DNA of 51,725 nt. Origin: Deltaproteobacteria bacterium (GTDB taxonomy: Bacteria; Desulfobacterota; Desulfobacteria; Desulfobacterales; Desulfobacteraceae). This document shows positions 1-8,090 of the stretch, piece after piece; the first letter of the stretch is position 1; every line of letters starts with the position of its first letter. The notes under the pieces are model-generated. The model was not told where the DNA came from. It did no database searches and saw only the letters and a program-made list of their open reading frames with translations. The DNA lies in NCBI GenBank assembly GCA_027858995.1, contig JAQIBP010000075.1, positions 1 through 51,725 of the forward strand. The letters run 5' to 3'. The position numbers and the translations under genes are program-made.

Positions 1-117
1 CTATATGATGCGAATACAATTGGGTTTGAAACGAAAACTCAAAAAGCAAACTTTTACCAAAAACCCTTGTCAAGTAAAAAATGACATCGGATGCATTTTT
101 TTTTGCTGAATAATTAC
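1..117 (-). mobile_element. Left end of a second IS66-type element, cut by the window edge
   Basis: Read on the minus strand from 117, the sequence begins GTAATTATTCAGC and stays nearly identical to the left end of the complete IS66-type element at 2097 for about 60 bp. It then diverges but remains recognisable. The orientation means its transposase would be transcribed leftward, outside the window. It is a related but not identical copy. Its other end and its target duplication cannot be seen. Confidence 0.75.
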
Positions 118-676
118 AATTATTTTTATCTTCTATATATTTTTTCTCCCATTCCTCCAATTTTTCTTCCCATACAATATCACCTTCTTCAGCAAAGAGA
201 GCACATAAAGTCCCACATTTTTTTAATGCCCTGCTGGTGGCTGAGGATGTGGAGTTATAATCATAACACCAATAAAAAATTTTATGATTTAGTGGGTTAA
301 TAGCAAATGCCTTATGAGGTTTTAGTGAAAAGTAGTTTATTATCTCTGCTTCATAAATTTTGTTATCAAGATTGAGTAGACGAATTGCTCGATCTGTCTT
401 TTCACTGGTTTTCAGCTCACCTATATTTTTGAAAAAGCCTTCTTCCCACCCACGTTTGTAATCAATGTCAGATGAAATAAGTTTATGATCTTGTGTCCAT
501 TTGTTATGTTTATTGCCAGCTGCAACCAATCCAGAGTTGGCACCATCTTTATATCCTTTTTGAAATAAACTCGATCCTTCTGGAATGGGGCCTACGTCCA
601 CTGCAACACACCCTAAAAAAGAAAATAATACTACCGCTGTCAATAATAATAATTGGTTTTTAGAAATAAATTTCAT
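118..676 (-). pseudogene. Putative lipoprotein gene, 3' end cut off by an IS66-type insertion
   Basis: The ATG is at 676 behind a GGAG-type ribosome site. The product starts with a lipoprotein-like signal (MKFISKNQ, then a leucine/valine-rich stretch ending FLGC), so Cys is predicted to be lipidated. The next part has glycine/aromatic motifs (QKGYKDG and KRGWEEGF) and a Lys/Glu-rich C-terminal part. About 186 native codons remain. The frame then runs without a stop through the IS66-type end at 117 to the window edge, so any product would carry an IS-encoded tail. I do not recognise the family. Outer-membrane or periplasmic location is inferred from the signal only. Confidence 0.55.
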
Positions 677-1081
677 TTTTCTCCTTTTATTCTGATATTC
701 TGAAAATGACTGTAATCCAAATTAAAATTTAAGATAAATAATTGACCTAATGTTTCCTTTGTCATTAGAAGATTTAGGCAATATCTATATGTTTATGATA
801 AACCCTACAAACATATTGCCAACAAAATTAATATTTGCTACTTGTCAGAACATTAATAAAGGGGAGAACACTCAGCATTAAATCCAAGAATTTGAGCACT
901 GCACAATAGGTGCCTAAATGAAGAAGAAATTCTGATATCAAGTGTAAGTTTAATATCGAATAAGATATCTCATGTCAACAGATGGAACCCGTTATTTTTT
1001 TTTTGGAGATCAGTTTGATTTTAATTCAAAAAAACTTGGAAAACAATTATCAAAATCTGATAAAATATTATTTATTATTAT
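677..1081. other. AT-rich intergenic stretch between the lipoprotein gene and the IS1595-type element
   Basis: About 400 bp with no convincing gene. It should contain the lipoprotein promoter, read leftward. A short plus-strand frame starts at 972 and runs into the insertion sequence, but it has no ribosome site. I see no RNA gene. Confidence 0.4.
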
Positions 1082-2054
1082 GTCTCTAAACAATTTTCAG
1101 TTCTTTAACAGGAGCATGAGTCAAGCAAGCATTTAGAAGGCGTAAAGGTAATTCTGGCTCCCAAAAGCGTCGATTAAAACGATAACAAAATTCTGAAACA
1201 TACTCTTGCAGATACTTATGTGAAACTCCATGGAAAGTCCCATTAAGAAATTTTTTCAAATTGCCAATCATTATATGAACCAAAGGCAACCAGTTAGAAG
1301 CCTCTTCTAAAGGAGTTATTTTTTTATCATGTTTATGAGTCTCCCCAATAGAATTCAAAGAAGGGAAAGCATCTGTTCTTACTGTCTGACCAGGCTTAAT
1401 GCGATGTTTTACAAATTCACGAATAGTTTGTTTGTTAATCGCATCAACTGCTTGAGCAGCCATAAATCCAGCCTTTTTTCCTCGTCTCTCAATCGCTACC
1501 ACTACGGGCTTTTTTCCTTGGGCACCTCGACCCCTCTTTCCCGGGCGTTTACCACCCACAACAGCATCATCCATCTCAATAAGATTCTTCAGTCGGTAAA
1601 GACTATCACGGTGCTCCATTGCTGTTCGAATCTTTTTAAGCACATTACGTGCTGTAGGCCAAGAGACACCAATATATTTTGCCAACCGCAAAGCAGAGAT
1701 ACCTCCCTTATCAGCCGAGACCAGATAAATAGCCCAGAACCATTTGACCAATGGCAAATTAGTAGAATGAAACAACGTGCCTGTGGTCAGGGAAACATGA
1801 TACTTACATTGAGAGCACTGGTGTGTTTTTCTGGTGGTAATATAGCTGGCTTTTTTGCATCCACAATGTGGACAATAGAATCCTTCTGGCCAGCGAACCT
1901 TAAAAAGCGCTTTTGAACACGTCTTCTCGGTTCCATATTTTTTTGCCAAGTAAGCAAAGACATTTCAGGCATTTTCATGGCATACTCCTTTAATGATTGA
2001 ACTATATGATTTTAAAATAAGTATTATCATAAATGCTGAAAATTGTTAATAGCC
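1082..2054 (-). mobile_element. IS1595-type insertion sequence, about 973 bp
   Basis: The transposase frame lies between imperfect terminal inverted repeats. The left end reads GTCTCTAAACAATTTTCAG at 1082. The right end, read inward from 2054, is GGCTATTAACAATTTTCAG. They match at 16 of 19 positions. The length is normal for the family. The left repeat overlaps the transposase stop codon. Flanks are AT-rich and I could not find a clean 8-bp target duplication, so exact ends may be off by a few bases. Confidence 0.65.
1086..1978 (-). pseudogene. IS1595-family transposase with an N-terminal frameshift
   Basis: The N-terminal zinc ribbon has CPHCG and CSQC pairs, followed by a DDE-type ISXO2-like core (EMDDAVVGG, then RTDAFPSL, then HIMIGNLKKFLNGTFHG). 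This is the IS1595 family arrangement. The natural start appears to be the ATG at 1978 (MKMPEMSLLTWQK). That frame breaks at a run of seven A near 1937, after which the main frame continues as KYGTEKTC. The only start in the main frame is a TTG at 1949, which would drop the first residues. The gene may be inactive, may use slippage on the A run, or may start weakly at TTG. Confidence 0.75.
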
Positions 2055-2088
2055 ATATTATATTAAGATCTTGAGGAAAAATTAGTTA

Positions 2089-2096
2089 TATAATTT
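2089..2096. repeat. Target site duplication, left copy (TATAATTT)
   Basis: The 8-bp TATAATTT directly abuts the left end of the IS66-type element and is repeated exactly at 3856-3863. Eight base pairs is the known target duplication length of the IS66 family. Confidence 0.85.
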
Positions 2097-3855
2097 GTAA
2101 TTATTCAGCAAAAAAAAATGCATAAAAAGTCATTTTTTACTTGACAAGGGTTTTTGTGAAAAATTGCTTTTTTGAGAAGCAATTCAAGACTGTTTGTTAC
2201 AAAGGGATTGCGAGCTACAATAGCCATTTTATCAGTGCTTAAGTAAAGCAGTGTAGCGTGGCAGAGCCAAAAATTTAGAATGTGTTAAAATCCAACCTCA
2301 ATCGAAAAATTGAGCCCTCAAAACCTGTGTTATAATAACTTCATTTAGAAAGCATTGAGGGAATAAATGAAGTTAGAAACAATAGATATTGACAAGACCA
2401 TTGAAAGCACAAGGAAATCATTGGATGAGGATCCAAATGTATCTCCTGCTTTAAAAAGCTCTATGGAACTTTTGATGGTGTTGATAACCTTATTGCTCAA
2501 TCGGCTGGGGCTCAATAGTAGTAATAGCAGCAAACCTCCATCGTCAGACCCGAACCGCAATAAGAAAAAGAAAAAGCCAGGTAAAAAAAGACCTGGTGGT
2601 CAAAAAGGGCATAATGGAACAACCCTGAAAAAAGTCACCAATCCTGATGTTATCAAAGAAATACCTGTCGATAAATCAAATTTACCCAAAGGTGAATATA
2701 AAGATATCGGTTATGAATCCAGACAAGTTATTGATATTGACATCTCACGGCTTGTAACAGAATATCGGGCTCAAGTGCTTGAAGATAGCAATGGTAAACA
2801 ATACACAGCACCATTCCCCAACAATGTTGGCCGCCCTGTTCAGTATGGTGATAGTGTTAAGGTTCATGCTGTTTATATGTCTCAATATCAGTTGATACCA
2901 TATAATCGTATTGAAGAAAACTTTCAGGACCAGGTAGGAATCCCGATAAGCAGTGGCTCTATTTATAATTTCAACAAAGACGTCTATGAAAGACTTGAAA
3001 TTTTTGAAGAAGTTGTAAAATCAAAGCTGATAGAATCCGGGCTTTGTCATGCAGATGAGACAGGTATTAATATTAACGGTAAAAGACGCTGGCTTCATTG
3101 TGTATCCAATAATCTATGGACATATTATCTGCCTCACGAAAAAAGAGGTTTTGATGCTATGGAGACCATGGACGTTCTTCCTGATTTTACAGGCGTTCTT
3201 TGTCATGATCATTGGAAACCTTACTTTAAACTCAAATGTCTGCATGCATTGTGCAACGCTCATCATTTAAGAGAACTGGAAAGAGCCTGGGAACAGGATA
3301 AACAAGAATGGGCAAACGATATAAGAAAACTCTTATTGCAAATCAATAAAGAAGTAGAAGATGCCGGTGGGGACTTAAATGAAGCAGACTCCATAAAATA
3401 TCGACAACAATACCGGAATTTGCTGGAAAAAGGTCAAAAAGAGTGTCCTCCCCCGGATAAAAGCCAACGAAAAGGTAAACGCGGACGTTTAAAACGTTCC
3501 AAGTCAAGGAATCTTCTTGAACGGCTGGTGGGTTATGAAAATGAAACCCTGCGGTTCATGGATGACAAAAAAGTCCCATTCAGTAATAACCTTGGAGAAA
3601 ATGACATCAGAATGACCAAAGTCCAGCAAAAGATATCAGGCTGCTTTCGCTCCATGAGAGGAGCTCAGTTTTTCTGCAGGATACGCAGCTATCTTTCTAC
3701 ATGTAAAAAACATAATGTCAGAGCAAGTGAAGCACTCCATCTATTATTTGAAGATAAATTACCCGAATTCTTAAATGGGTAATTTTCTGATTGAAAAAAT
3801 ACGTAAATTCTTTATATAATCAAACAAGCCTATTTAATATTGGCTGAATAGTTAC
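2097..3855 (+). mobile_element. Complete IS66-type insertion sequence, 1759 bp, single-gene (ISBst12-like) layout
   Basis: The left end is GTAATTATTCAGC. The right end, read inward on the minus strand from 3855, is GTAACTATTCAGC, matching at 12 of 13 positions. Perfect 8-bp direct repeats flank it. It carries only a tnpC-type transposase, without the tnpA and tnpB partners of larger IS66 elements. The 270 bp before the transposase is a leader with no other gene. The intact ends, exact duplication and full-length gene suggest a recent, possibly active insertion. Confidence 0.9.
2367..3782 (+). CDS. IS66-family transposase (TnpC type)
   Basis: The 471-residue DDE transposase catalyses movement of the surrounding element. 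It has an N-terminal coiled-coil/helical part with the family signature NSSNSSKPPSSD (about 50-61), a basic GKKRPGGQKGH segment (72-82), then the catalytic core. Candidate catalytic residues are D230 (HADETG), D281 (CHDHWKPY) and E411 (NNLGEND). The C-terminus is full length for the ISBst12-like subgroup. No frameshift or stop is visible. It is the only gene of the element. Confidence 0.93.
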   Translation: MKLETIDIDKTIESTRKSLDEDPNVSPALKSSMELLMVLITLLLNRLGLNSSNSSKPPSSDPNRNKKKKKPGKKRPGGQKGHNGTTLKKVTNPDVIKEIPVDKSNLPKGEYKDIGYESRQVIDIDISRLVTEYRAQVLEDSNGKQYTAPFPNNVGRPVQYGDSVKVHAVYMSQYQLIPYNRIEENFQDQVGIPISSGSIYNFNKDVYERLEIFEEVVKSKLIESGLCHADETGININGKRRWLHCVSNNLWTYYLPHEKRGFDAMETMDVLPDFTGVLCHDHWKPYFKLKCLHALCNAHHLRELERAWEQDKQEWANDIRKLLLQINKEVEDAGGDLNEADSIKYRQQYRNLLEKGQKECPPPDKSQRKGKRGRLKRSKSRNLLERLVGYENETLRFMDDKKVPFSNNLGENDIRMTKVQQKISGCFRSMRGAQFFCRIRSYLSTCKKHNVRASEALHLLFEDKLPEFLNG

Positions 3856-3863
3856 TATAATTT
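3856..3863. repeat. Target site duplication, right copy (TATAATTT)
   Basis: Exact repeat of 2089-2096, immediately outside the right inverted repeat of the IS66-type element. Removing the element would rejoin the region upstream of the small Cys-rich gene at 3895. Confidence 0.85.
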
Positions 3864-3894
3864 TTGCATAAATTTAATTTAGGAGGATTTTTAA

Positions 3895-4089
3895 ATGGCA
3901 ACTTACGAATGTTCAAAATGTGATATGGGTGTCAATGCAACTTGCGCAAAATGTGATGCTCCTCTTGTTGATGATATTTTAAAGCTTGAAGATGGGATTG
4001 AAGTTCAAATTTCAAAATGTCCAAACGGCCATGGTAAGATTAAATCACCCATGTGTTGTGGAGAGGATATGAGCTGTAAGATTGGTTGA
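3895..4089 (+). CDS. Small Cys-rich metal-binding protein, 64 residues
   Basis: The ATG follows a strong AGGAGG site. The product is dominated by paired cysteines: CSKC (6-9), CAKC (17-20), C-P-N-G-H near 42, and CC plus a final C near the end. This looks like one or two zinc-ribbon or rubredoxin-like iron/zinc knuckles. I do not know the specific function. The IS66-type element sits only about 40 bp upstream, so the native promoter has probably been displaced or replaced. It converges with the metallophosphoesterase gene. Confidence 0.7.
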   Translation: MATYECSKCDMGVNATCAKCDAPLVDDILKLEDGIEVQISKCPNGHGKIKSPMCCGEDMSCKIG

Positions 4090-4124
4090 AAACCCATCTA
4101 TAAATAATTTTGCTGCTTGTTTGA

Positions 4125-5303
4125 TCATGCATCAAGGATAATCTGGGTTATTTCATTTTTTGATCCCAGCCTGACAGGAGGTCCCCAGCAGCCAGTGCCC
4201 TGATTTACATAGAGTTTTGTTCCATTATAATCATAAAATCCTTTCAGATAACGCTGCTGCAGATAGACAAAATAGTTGAATGGCCAGATCTGCCCTCCGT
4301 GGGTATGGCCTGCCAGCACAAGATCTGTTCCATATTCTGATGCTTTTTTAACGGCTATGGGCTGATGTGCAAGAAGTATCTTTTTTTTACCATTTTCAAG
4401 TCCAGAAAGCGCTTTTTTAAAATCAGATGCATGCTCTCTGCCAAAGTTTTTGCCCTCATGATCTGTAACACCTGCAAGATAAAAATAGTCGTCTTTTTTT
4501 CTGATTTTAATATTTTCGTTATTTAAAACTTTTATTCCCATTTTATCTATGGCAAGGGTCCAGTTTTCAACTCCACTGTAATATTCATGGTTTCCTGTAA
4601 CAAAATAAATTCCTTTATCAGCTTTTAAATTTTTTAGAGGATTAGCTTCGTTCAGAAGTTTTGCAGTGGATCCATCAGCCAGATCACCCGTTATGGCAAT
4701 AAGATCAGGCTTTAAGCCATTTACCTGGTCAACTATCTGTTCAAGGATTTTTTTTGTCATCATCTGCCCAAGATGAAGATCAGAAATCTGAACAATTTTA
4801 AAACCCTTCAAGGCTTCAGGTAATCCTTTAAGTGACACATTGAATTTTTTTACTACTGCATTGGAGTAATAATTTTTAACCCCAATGCCGGATGAAATAA
4901 GGACTATTGTAGAAGCAGCAGAGGCAATCAGTCCTGAAACAAATTCTCTTCTCTCAGGATTTGCAATCTCTTCACCTGCCGTGGTTAATTTCTGGAAAAT
5001 ATATACTACAATTTTTATCATATCTATGGAAAACAGTAAAAAAAACAATAACATCATGACACCAATCCAGAAATAAGATAACCATAAAAGGGGAAATGAA
5101 TATTTGAGAGGCAGAATTCTATCTGCCAAGAGAGCAATGGGGAATGACAGTGTAAATGCAATCAGTGAATAAGTCCCTATATTTTTGTAGAGACCACTCA
5201 AACCAGTATCTCTGATAAGTCTCAGCCATAAATAGTAATGTGTTGATAAAACTATTATCGTTACTGTAGAGAAGAAAATTATAAACATCAGGGTTTTTGT
5301 CAT
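4125..5303 (-). CDS. Membrane-anchored metallophosphoesterase (YkuE/YaeI-like)
   Basis: The 392-residue protein has several N-terminal membrane segments (roughly residues 5-25, 45-62, 70-105 and 122-145), then a calcineurin-like phosphoesterase domain. Metal-binding motifs appear in family order: SDLHLG (about 173), GDLADG, GNHEYY, AHQP and GHTHGG. Family members hydrolyse phosphoesters, in some cases UDP-2,3-diacylglucosamine or similar lipid substrates. The actual substrate is not readable here. It is the last gene of the leftward operon beginning at 10639, 23 bp after the previous gene. Confidence 0.85.
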   Translation of the reverse strand: MTKTLMFIIFFSTVTIIVLSTHYYLWLRLIRDTGLSGLYKNIGTYSLIAFTLSFPIALLADRILPLKYSFPLLWLSYFWIGVMMLLFFLLFSIDMIKIVVYIFQKLTTAGEEIANPERREFVSGLIASAASTIVLISSGIGVKNYYSNAVVKKFNVSLKGLPEALKGFKIVQISDLHLGQMMTKKILEQIVDQVNGLKPDLIAITGDLADGSTAKLLNEANPLKNLKADKGIYFVTGNHEYYSGVENWTLAIDKMGIKVLNNENIKIRKKDDYFYLAGVTDHEGKNFGREHASDFKKALSGLENGKKKILLAHQPIAVKKASEYGTDLVLAGHTHGGQIWPFNYFVYLQQRYLKGFYDYNGTKLYVNQGTGCWGPPVRLGSKNEITQIILDA

Positions 5304-5326
5304 GATATTGAAATAGTCTCTAATTT

Positions 5327-6259
5327 TTATAAAGACTCAACGACTCCTGCAGCAATCAGAGGGATCAATATTTCATGGTGGCCTGTGATGCTGTAGCCTT
5401 TGCCTTTTCCAAGGGTGGGCCGGTTTACAACATTGGTCATTGGTCTGTAGTGCTGGATAAAATCAAGATTTACAGTGGTAAAATCATCAACTGCTGCCCC
5501 GAGATTTCTTGCCAGGGTAACTGCTTTCAGGAAAACTTCAGGCATGATAACAGCAGAACCTGCATTGATGAACACGCCTTTTTCAAGTTTTGCAATGTGA
5601 GATGTAAAGAGTTTGAAATCATGCAGGGATGCTTCTCCACATGCTGCGGCATCAAAATCAGGGTGCATGTGGATGATGTCTGTACCAATGGCCACGTGAA
5701 TTGTTACAGGTATATCAAGGTCAGCTCCTGATGCTGTTAAACTTAAATCTTTAAATTCAAGGTTTTCTTTTAATATCATTTCACCAACTGCTTTGCCAAG
5801 GCCTGTGGATTGTTGTTTTGCATTTTTTATGGCCTGGTTGAGAAAATCAGATGTCTCTCTGGCCATGCCAAAACTGCCGGTGCCAATGGATTGAGCCACA
5901 TCTTCCGAGGTCTTTCCAATCATGGCTGTTTCAAGATCATGGATAATACCGGACCCGTTCATGGATAGCATGGTAAAAACATTTTTTTTCATTAAATCAA
6001 TTATAATGGGAGACATGCCTGTCTTTATAACATGACCACCCATGGCAAAGCAGACCTGATTTTTGTTTTGTGCCGCCCTGGTAATAGCTTTTATAACCGA
6101 GCGAAGGTCATTGCCTGCAAGGATTGACGGAAGAGTATCAAGAAAGTTTGAAAAGCTGCTGCCTTTTTTCCAGGGGGAAGAAAAATCCTTGATACTGACT
6201 TTGCTGTGCCTCTCCTTAATGGAATAGGTTTGAAGCTTGCTGTAATCCAATTTATTCAC
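5327..6259 (-). CDS. Conserved protein resembling deoxyhypusine synthase, function unknown
   Basis: The 310-residue protein has a Rossmann-like pattern with GGHVIKTG (about 74-81), MNGSGIIHDLE (about 99-109), DIPVTIHVAIGTDIIHMHP (about 182-200) and FINAGSAVIMPEVFLKA. The layout is reminiscent of the NAD-binding fold of deoxyhypusine/homospermidine synthases. The usual C-terminal lysine motif of true DHS is not evident, so the enzyme activity is doubtful. The start overlaps the end of gmhA by 8 bp, implying translational coupling and perhaps a shared sugar-phosphate or envelope role. That role is an inference. Confidence 0.6.
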   Translation of the reverse strand: MNKLDYSKLQTYSIKERHSKVSIKDFSSPWKKGSSFSNFLDTLPSILAGNDLRSVIKAITRAAQNKNQVCFAMGGHVIKTGMSPIIIDLMKKNVFTMLSMNGSGIIHDLETAMIGKTSEDVAQSIGTGSFGMARETSDFLNQAIKNAKQQSTGLGKAVGEMILKENLEFKDLSLTASGADLDIPVTIHVAIGTDIIHMHPDFDAAACGEASLHDFKLFTSHIAKLEKGVFINAGSAVIMPEVFLKAVTLARNLGAAVDDFTTVNLDFIQHYRPMTNVVNRPTLGKGKGYSITGHHEILIPLIAAGVVESL

Positions 6260-6821
6260 TGAAAATCATCCTTTCTGTCAAATCACACAATATGTGAGCA
6301 AGCATAATGTGAACTTCCTGTATTCTTGCTGTTGTGCCTGAAGCAACGCAAAATGGATAGTCGCTTAAATCTTTTAATTTTCCCTTGCTGCCTGAAAAAC
6401 CAATGATACAAAGCCCCATATCTTTAGCTTCCAGGGCTGCTTTTATAATATTTGGTGAATTGCCGGAAGTTGATATACCAAGGGCAATATCTCCTTTTCT
6501 TCCAATAGCCTGGATCTGTTTTAAAAAAATATCTTCATAGGAATAATCATTGCCAATACTTGTAATCACAGATGTATCAGTGGTCAAAGCAATGGCAGCC
6601 AGGGGTTTTCTTTCCATCTGGAATCTATTGATAAATTCTGCTGCAATATGCTGGCAGTCTGCTGCACTGCCGCCATTTCCAAACAGGAGTATCTTTCTGC
6701 CCTTTTTCAGTGTGCCGGCCATCATGGATGCGCAGGCTTTAATTGTTTCAATGTTTTGGCTGAAAAAATCTTTTTTTGTTGAGATACTCTCTTCAACTAT
6801 TTGTTGAATAAGGTTTTTCAT
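6252..6821 (-). CDS. gmhA: Phosphoheptose isomerase (sedoheptulose 7-phosphate isomerase)
   Basis: GmhA converts sedoheptulose 7-phosphate to D-glycero-D-manno-heptose 7-phosphate, the first step toward the heptose of the LPS inner core. The 189-residue length is typical. The SIS fold is marked by FGNGGSAADCQHIAAEF (47-63), the phosphate-binding STSGNS (117-122) and the C-terminal QEVHIMLAH containing the catalytic/metal histidines. It is cytoplasmic. It lies 24 bp after the TPR gene in the same operon. No other heptose gene is in the window. Confidence 0.95.
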   Translation of the reverse strand: MKNLIQQIVEESISTKKDFFSQNIETIKACASMMAGTLKKGRKILLFGNGGSAADCQHIAAEFINRFQMERKPLAAIALTTDTSVITSIGNDYSYEDIFLKQIQAIGRKGDIALGISTSGNSPNIIKAALEAKDMGLCIIGFSGSKGKLKDLSDYPFCVASGTTARIQEVHIMLAHILCDLTERMIFSE

Positions 6822-6845
6822 GGGTGTTTTACTCTTTTATAAAAT

Positions 6846-8090
6846 TCATGCAGTTTTAGTTTTTTCTTCAACAACAGGGTTTGTCTCTATTTTTTTCTGG
6901 ATAATTTTCAATCTTTTTTTAAACAAGTTATTGTCCGTATCTATGTCTATACTGTTTTGTGCAAAGCTGCGGGCAATATTCAGATTTTTATCCTGAAGTT
7001 CTAAGGATCTGGCATACCCTGACAGGGAAATTGCATCACGGGGATTTATTTTAATGGCTTTATTAAATTCAAGGCCTGCTTTTTCAGGAAGATTGTTTCC
7101 AAGATGGATTTCACCTTTCATTCTAAAAGACAGTCCTGATTCAGGGTTGATTTCGCCAGCTTTATCAAGATGGGGCAAAGCTAGTTTTGTATGATTTTTT
7201 TTGACTAATAAAGATCCCAGGAGAAACTCAACTTCAAAAACAGCAGAGTCAATGCCATGGGCCTTTCGCAAATAAATTACTGCTTTGTCAATATCTTCTT
7301 CTATTTGATATAAAAGGCCGATATTGTAAATCACCATTACATCATTGGGGTTGATTTTCATGGCTTTGTCAAATTCAAGCTTTGCTTTATTAAGCTTTCC
7401 CATGACTCCGAAACAGACCCCAAGGCTGTTTATAAGATTGATATTATCAGGTTCAATTTCAAGTCCTTTTTGATATTCATCTAAAGCCATCTTATATCTA
7501 TTTAACTGGTAAAGCCTATCGCCACTGATATTTAAGGAAGTAGCATCAAAATGAATCAAGGTGTCAGGCCCGAAAAAGGCAGCATGATCTATGGCTTTGA
7601 TGGCATTGTCAAAGGTCTCTTCTTTTGAAAAATTTTGATAGGGAAATCTTGCCACCCCAATTAGAATATCTGCTTTAAGAGCAGTTGATATTTTCTCTTT
7701 TAATGAAATAATAAGTTGCGATGCTTTTTTGTCATTTTTGTAATCCCAGAAAGAGAAAACAAAGGAGGTATTATCCAAATTTTCCCATATACCTCTTTTA
7801 TTAGCTTTTTTTTTATTTTCAAGTATTGAATTAAAAGTCTCTTCAAATACCACTTTTGACCTTTCTTGCATGGCTTTGGATGTCTTTGTCCTGGTTGAAA
7901 CCTGGATTACGGCACACAAAAATTTTTTATTATTTATTTTGGCTTTTGAAAGTCGGTTTTTAAAGGTTTTAATTTGAATGGTTTTTCCCCAGAGAAGATC
8001 GCTGAAATAGGTTTTAGGCGGGTTGATATTAAAATCTTCTGAATCGGTTTTCAAAAATCGAATTTCTTTTGAATCGAATTTATTTATCAT
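6846..8090 (-). CDS. TPR protein with an N-terminal degenerate GGDEF-like domain
   Basis: 414 residues. The C-terminal half (from about 195 to 400) holds about five or six tetratricopeptide repeats, recognisable by the repeated EIxPxxxxxxxxLG and KAxxINPxD pattern. The N-terminal half contains IGVARFPYQN followed by an alpha-helical DNAIKAIDHAAFFG, which resembles the end of a GGDEF domain, but no GG(D/E)EF signature is seen. It is therefore probably a scaffold or sensor, not a cyclase. The start overlaps the selA stop by 4 bp (ATGA), so the two are translationally coupled. Confidence 0.7.
   Translation of the reverse strand: MINKFDSKEIRFLKTDSEDFNINPPKTYFSDLLWGKTIQIKTFKNRLSKAKINNKKFLCAVIQVSTRTKTSKAMQERSKVVFEETFNSILENKKKANKRGIWENLDNTSFVFSFWDYKNDKKASQLIISLKEKISTALKADILIGVARFPYQNFSKEETFDNAIKAIDHAAFFGPDTLIHFDATSLNISGDRLYQLNRYKMALDEYQKGLEIEPDNINLINSLGVCFGVMGKLNKAKLEFDKAMKINPNDVMVIYNIGLLYQIEEDIDKAVIYLRKAHGIDSAVFEVEFLLGSLLVKKNHTKLALPHLDKAGEINPESGLSFRMKGEIHLGNNLPEKAGLEFNKAIKINPRDAISLSGYARSLELQDKNLNIARSFAQNSIDIDTDNNLFKKRLKIIQKKIETNPVVEEKTKTA

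Noticed and set aside
91-300. Plus-strand 69-codon frame at the left edge
   Set aside because: It lies antisense to the lipoprotein gene, has no ribosome site, and its composition is low-complexity; it is a shadow frame.
972-1130. Short plus-strand frame running into the IS1595-type left end
   Set aside because: The residues look protein-like but there is no ribosome site, and joining across the insertion gives a stop within a few codons.
1074-2062. Target duplication for the IS1595-type element
   Set aside because: Flanks are AT-rich and similar but no exact 8-bp direct repeat could be aligned.
118-2096. A composite transposon bounded by the two IS66-type copies
   Set aside because: The copies differ in sequence and only one end of the left copy is visible, so joint transposition is not supported.
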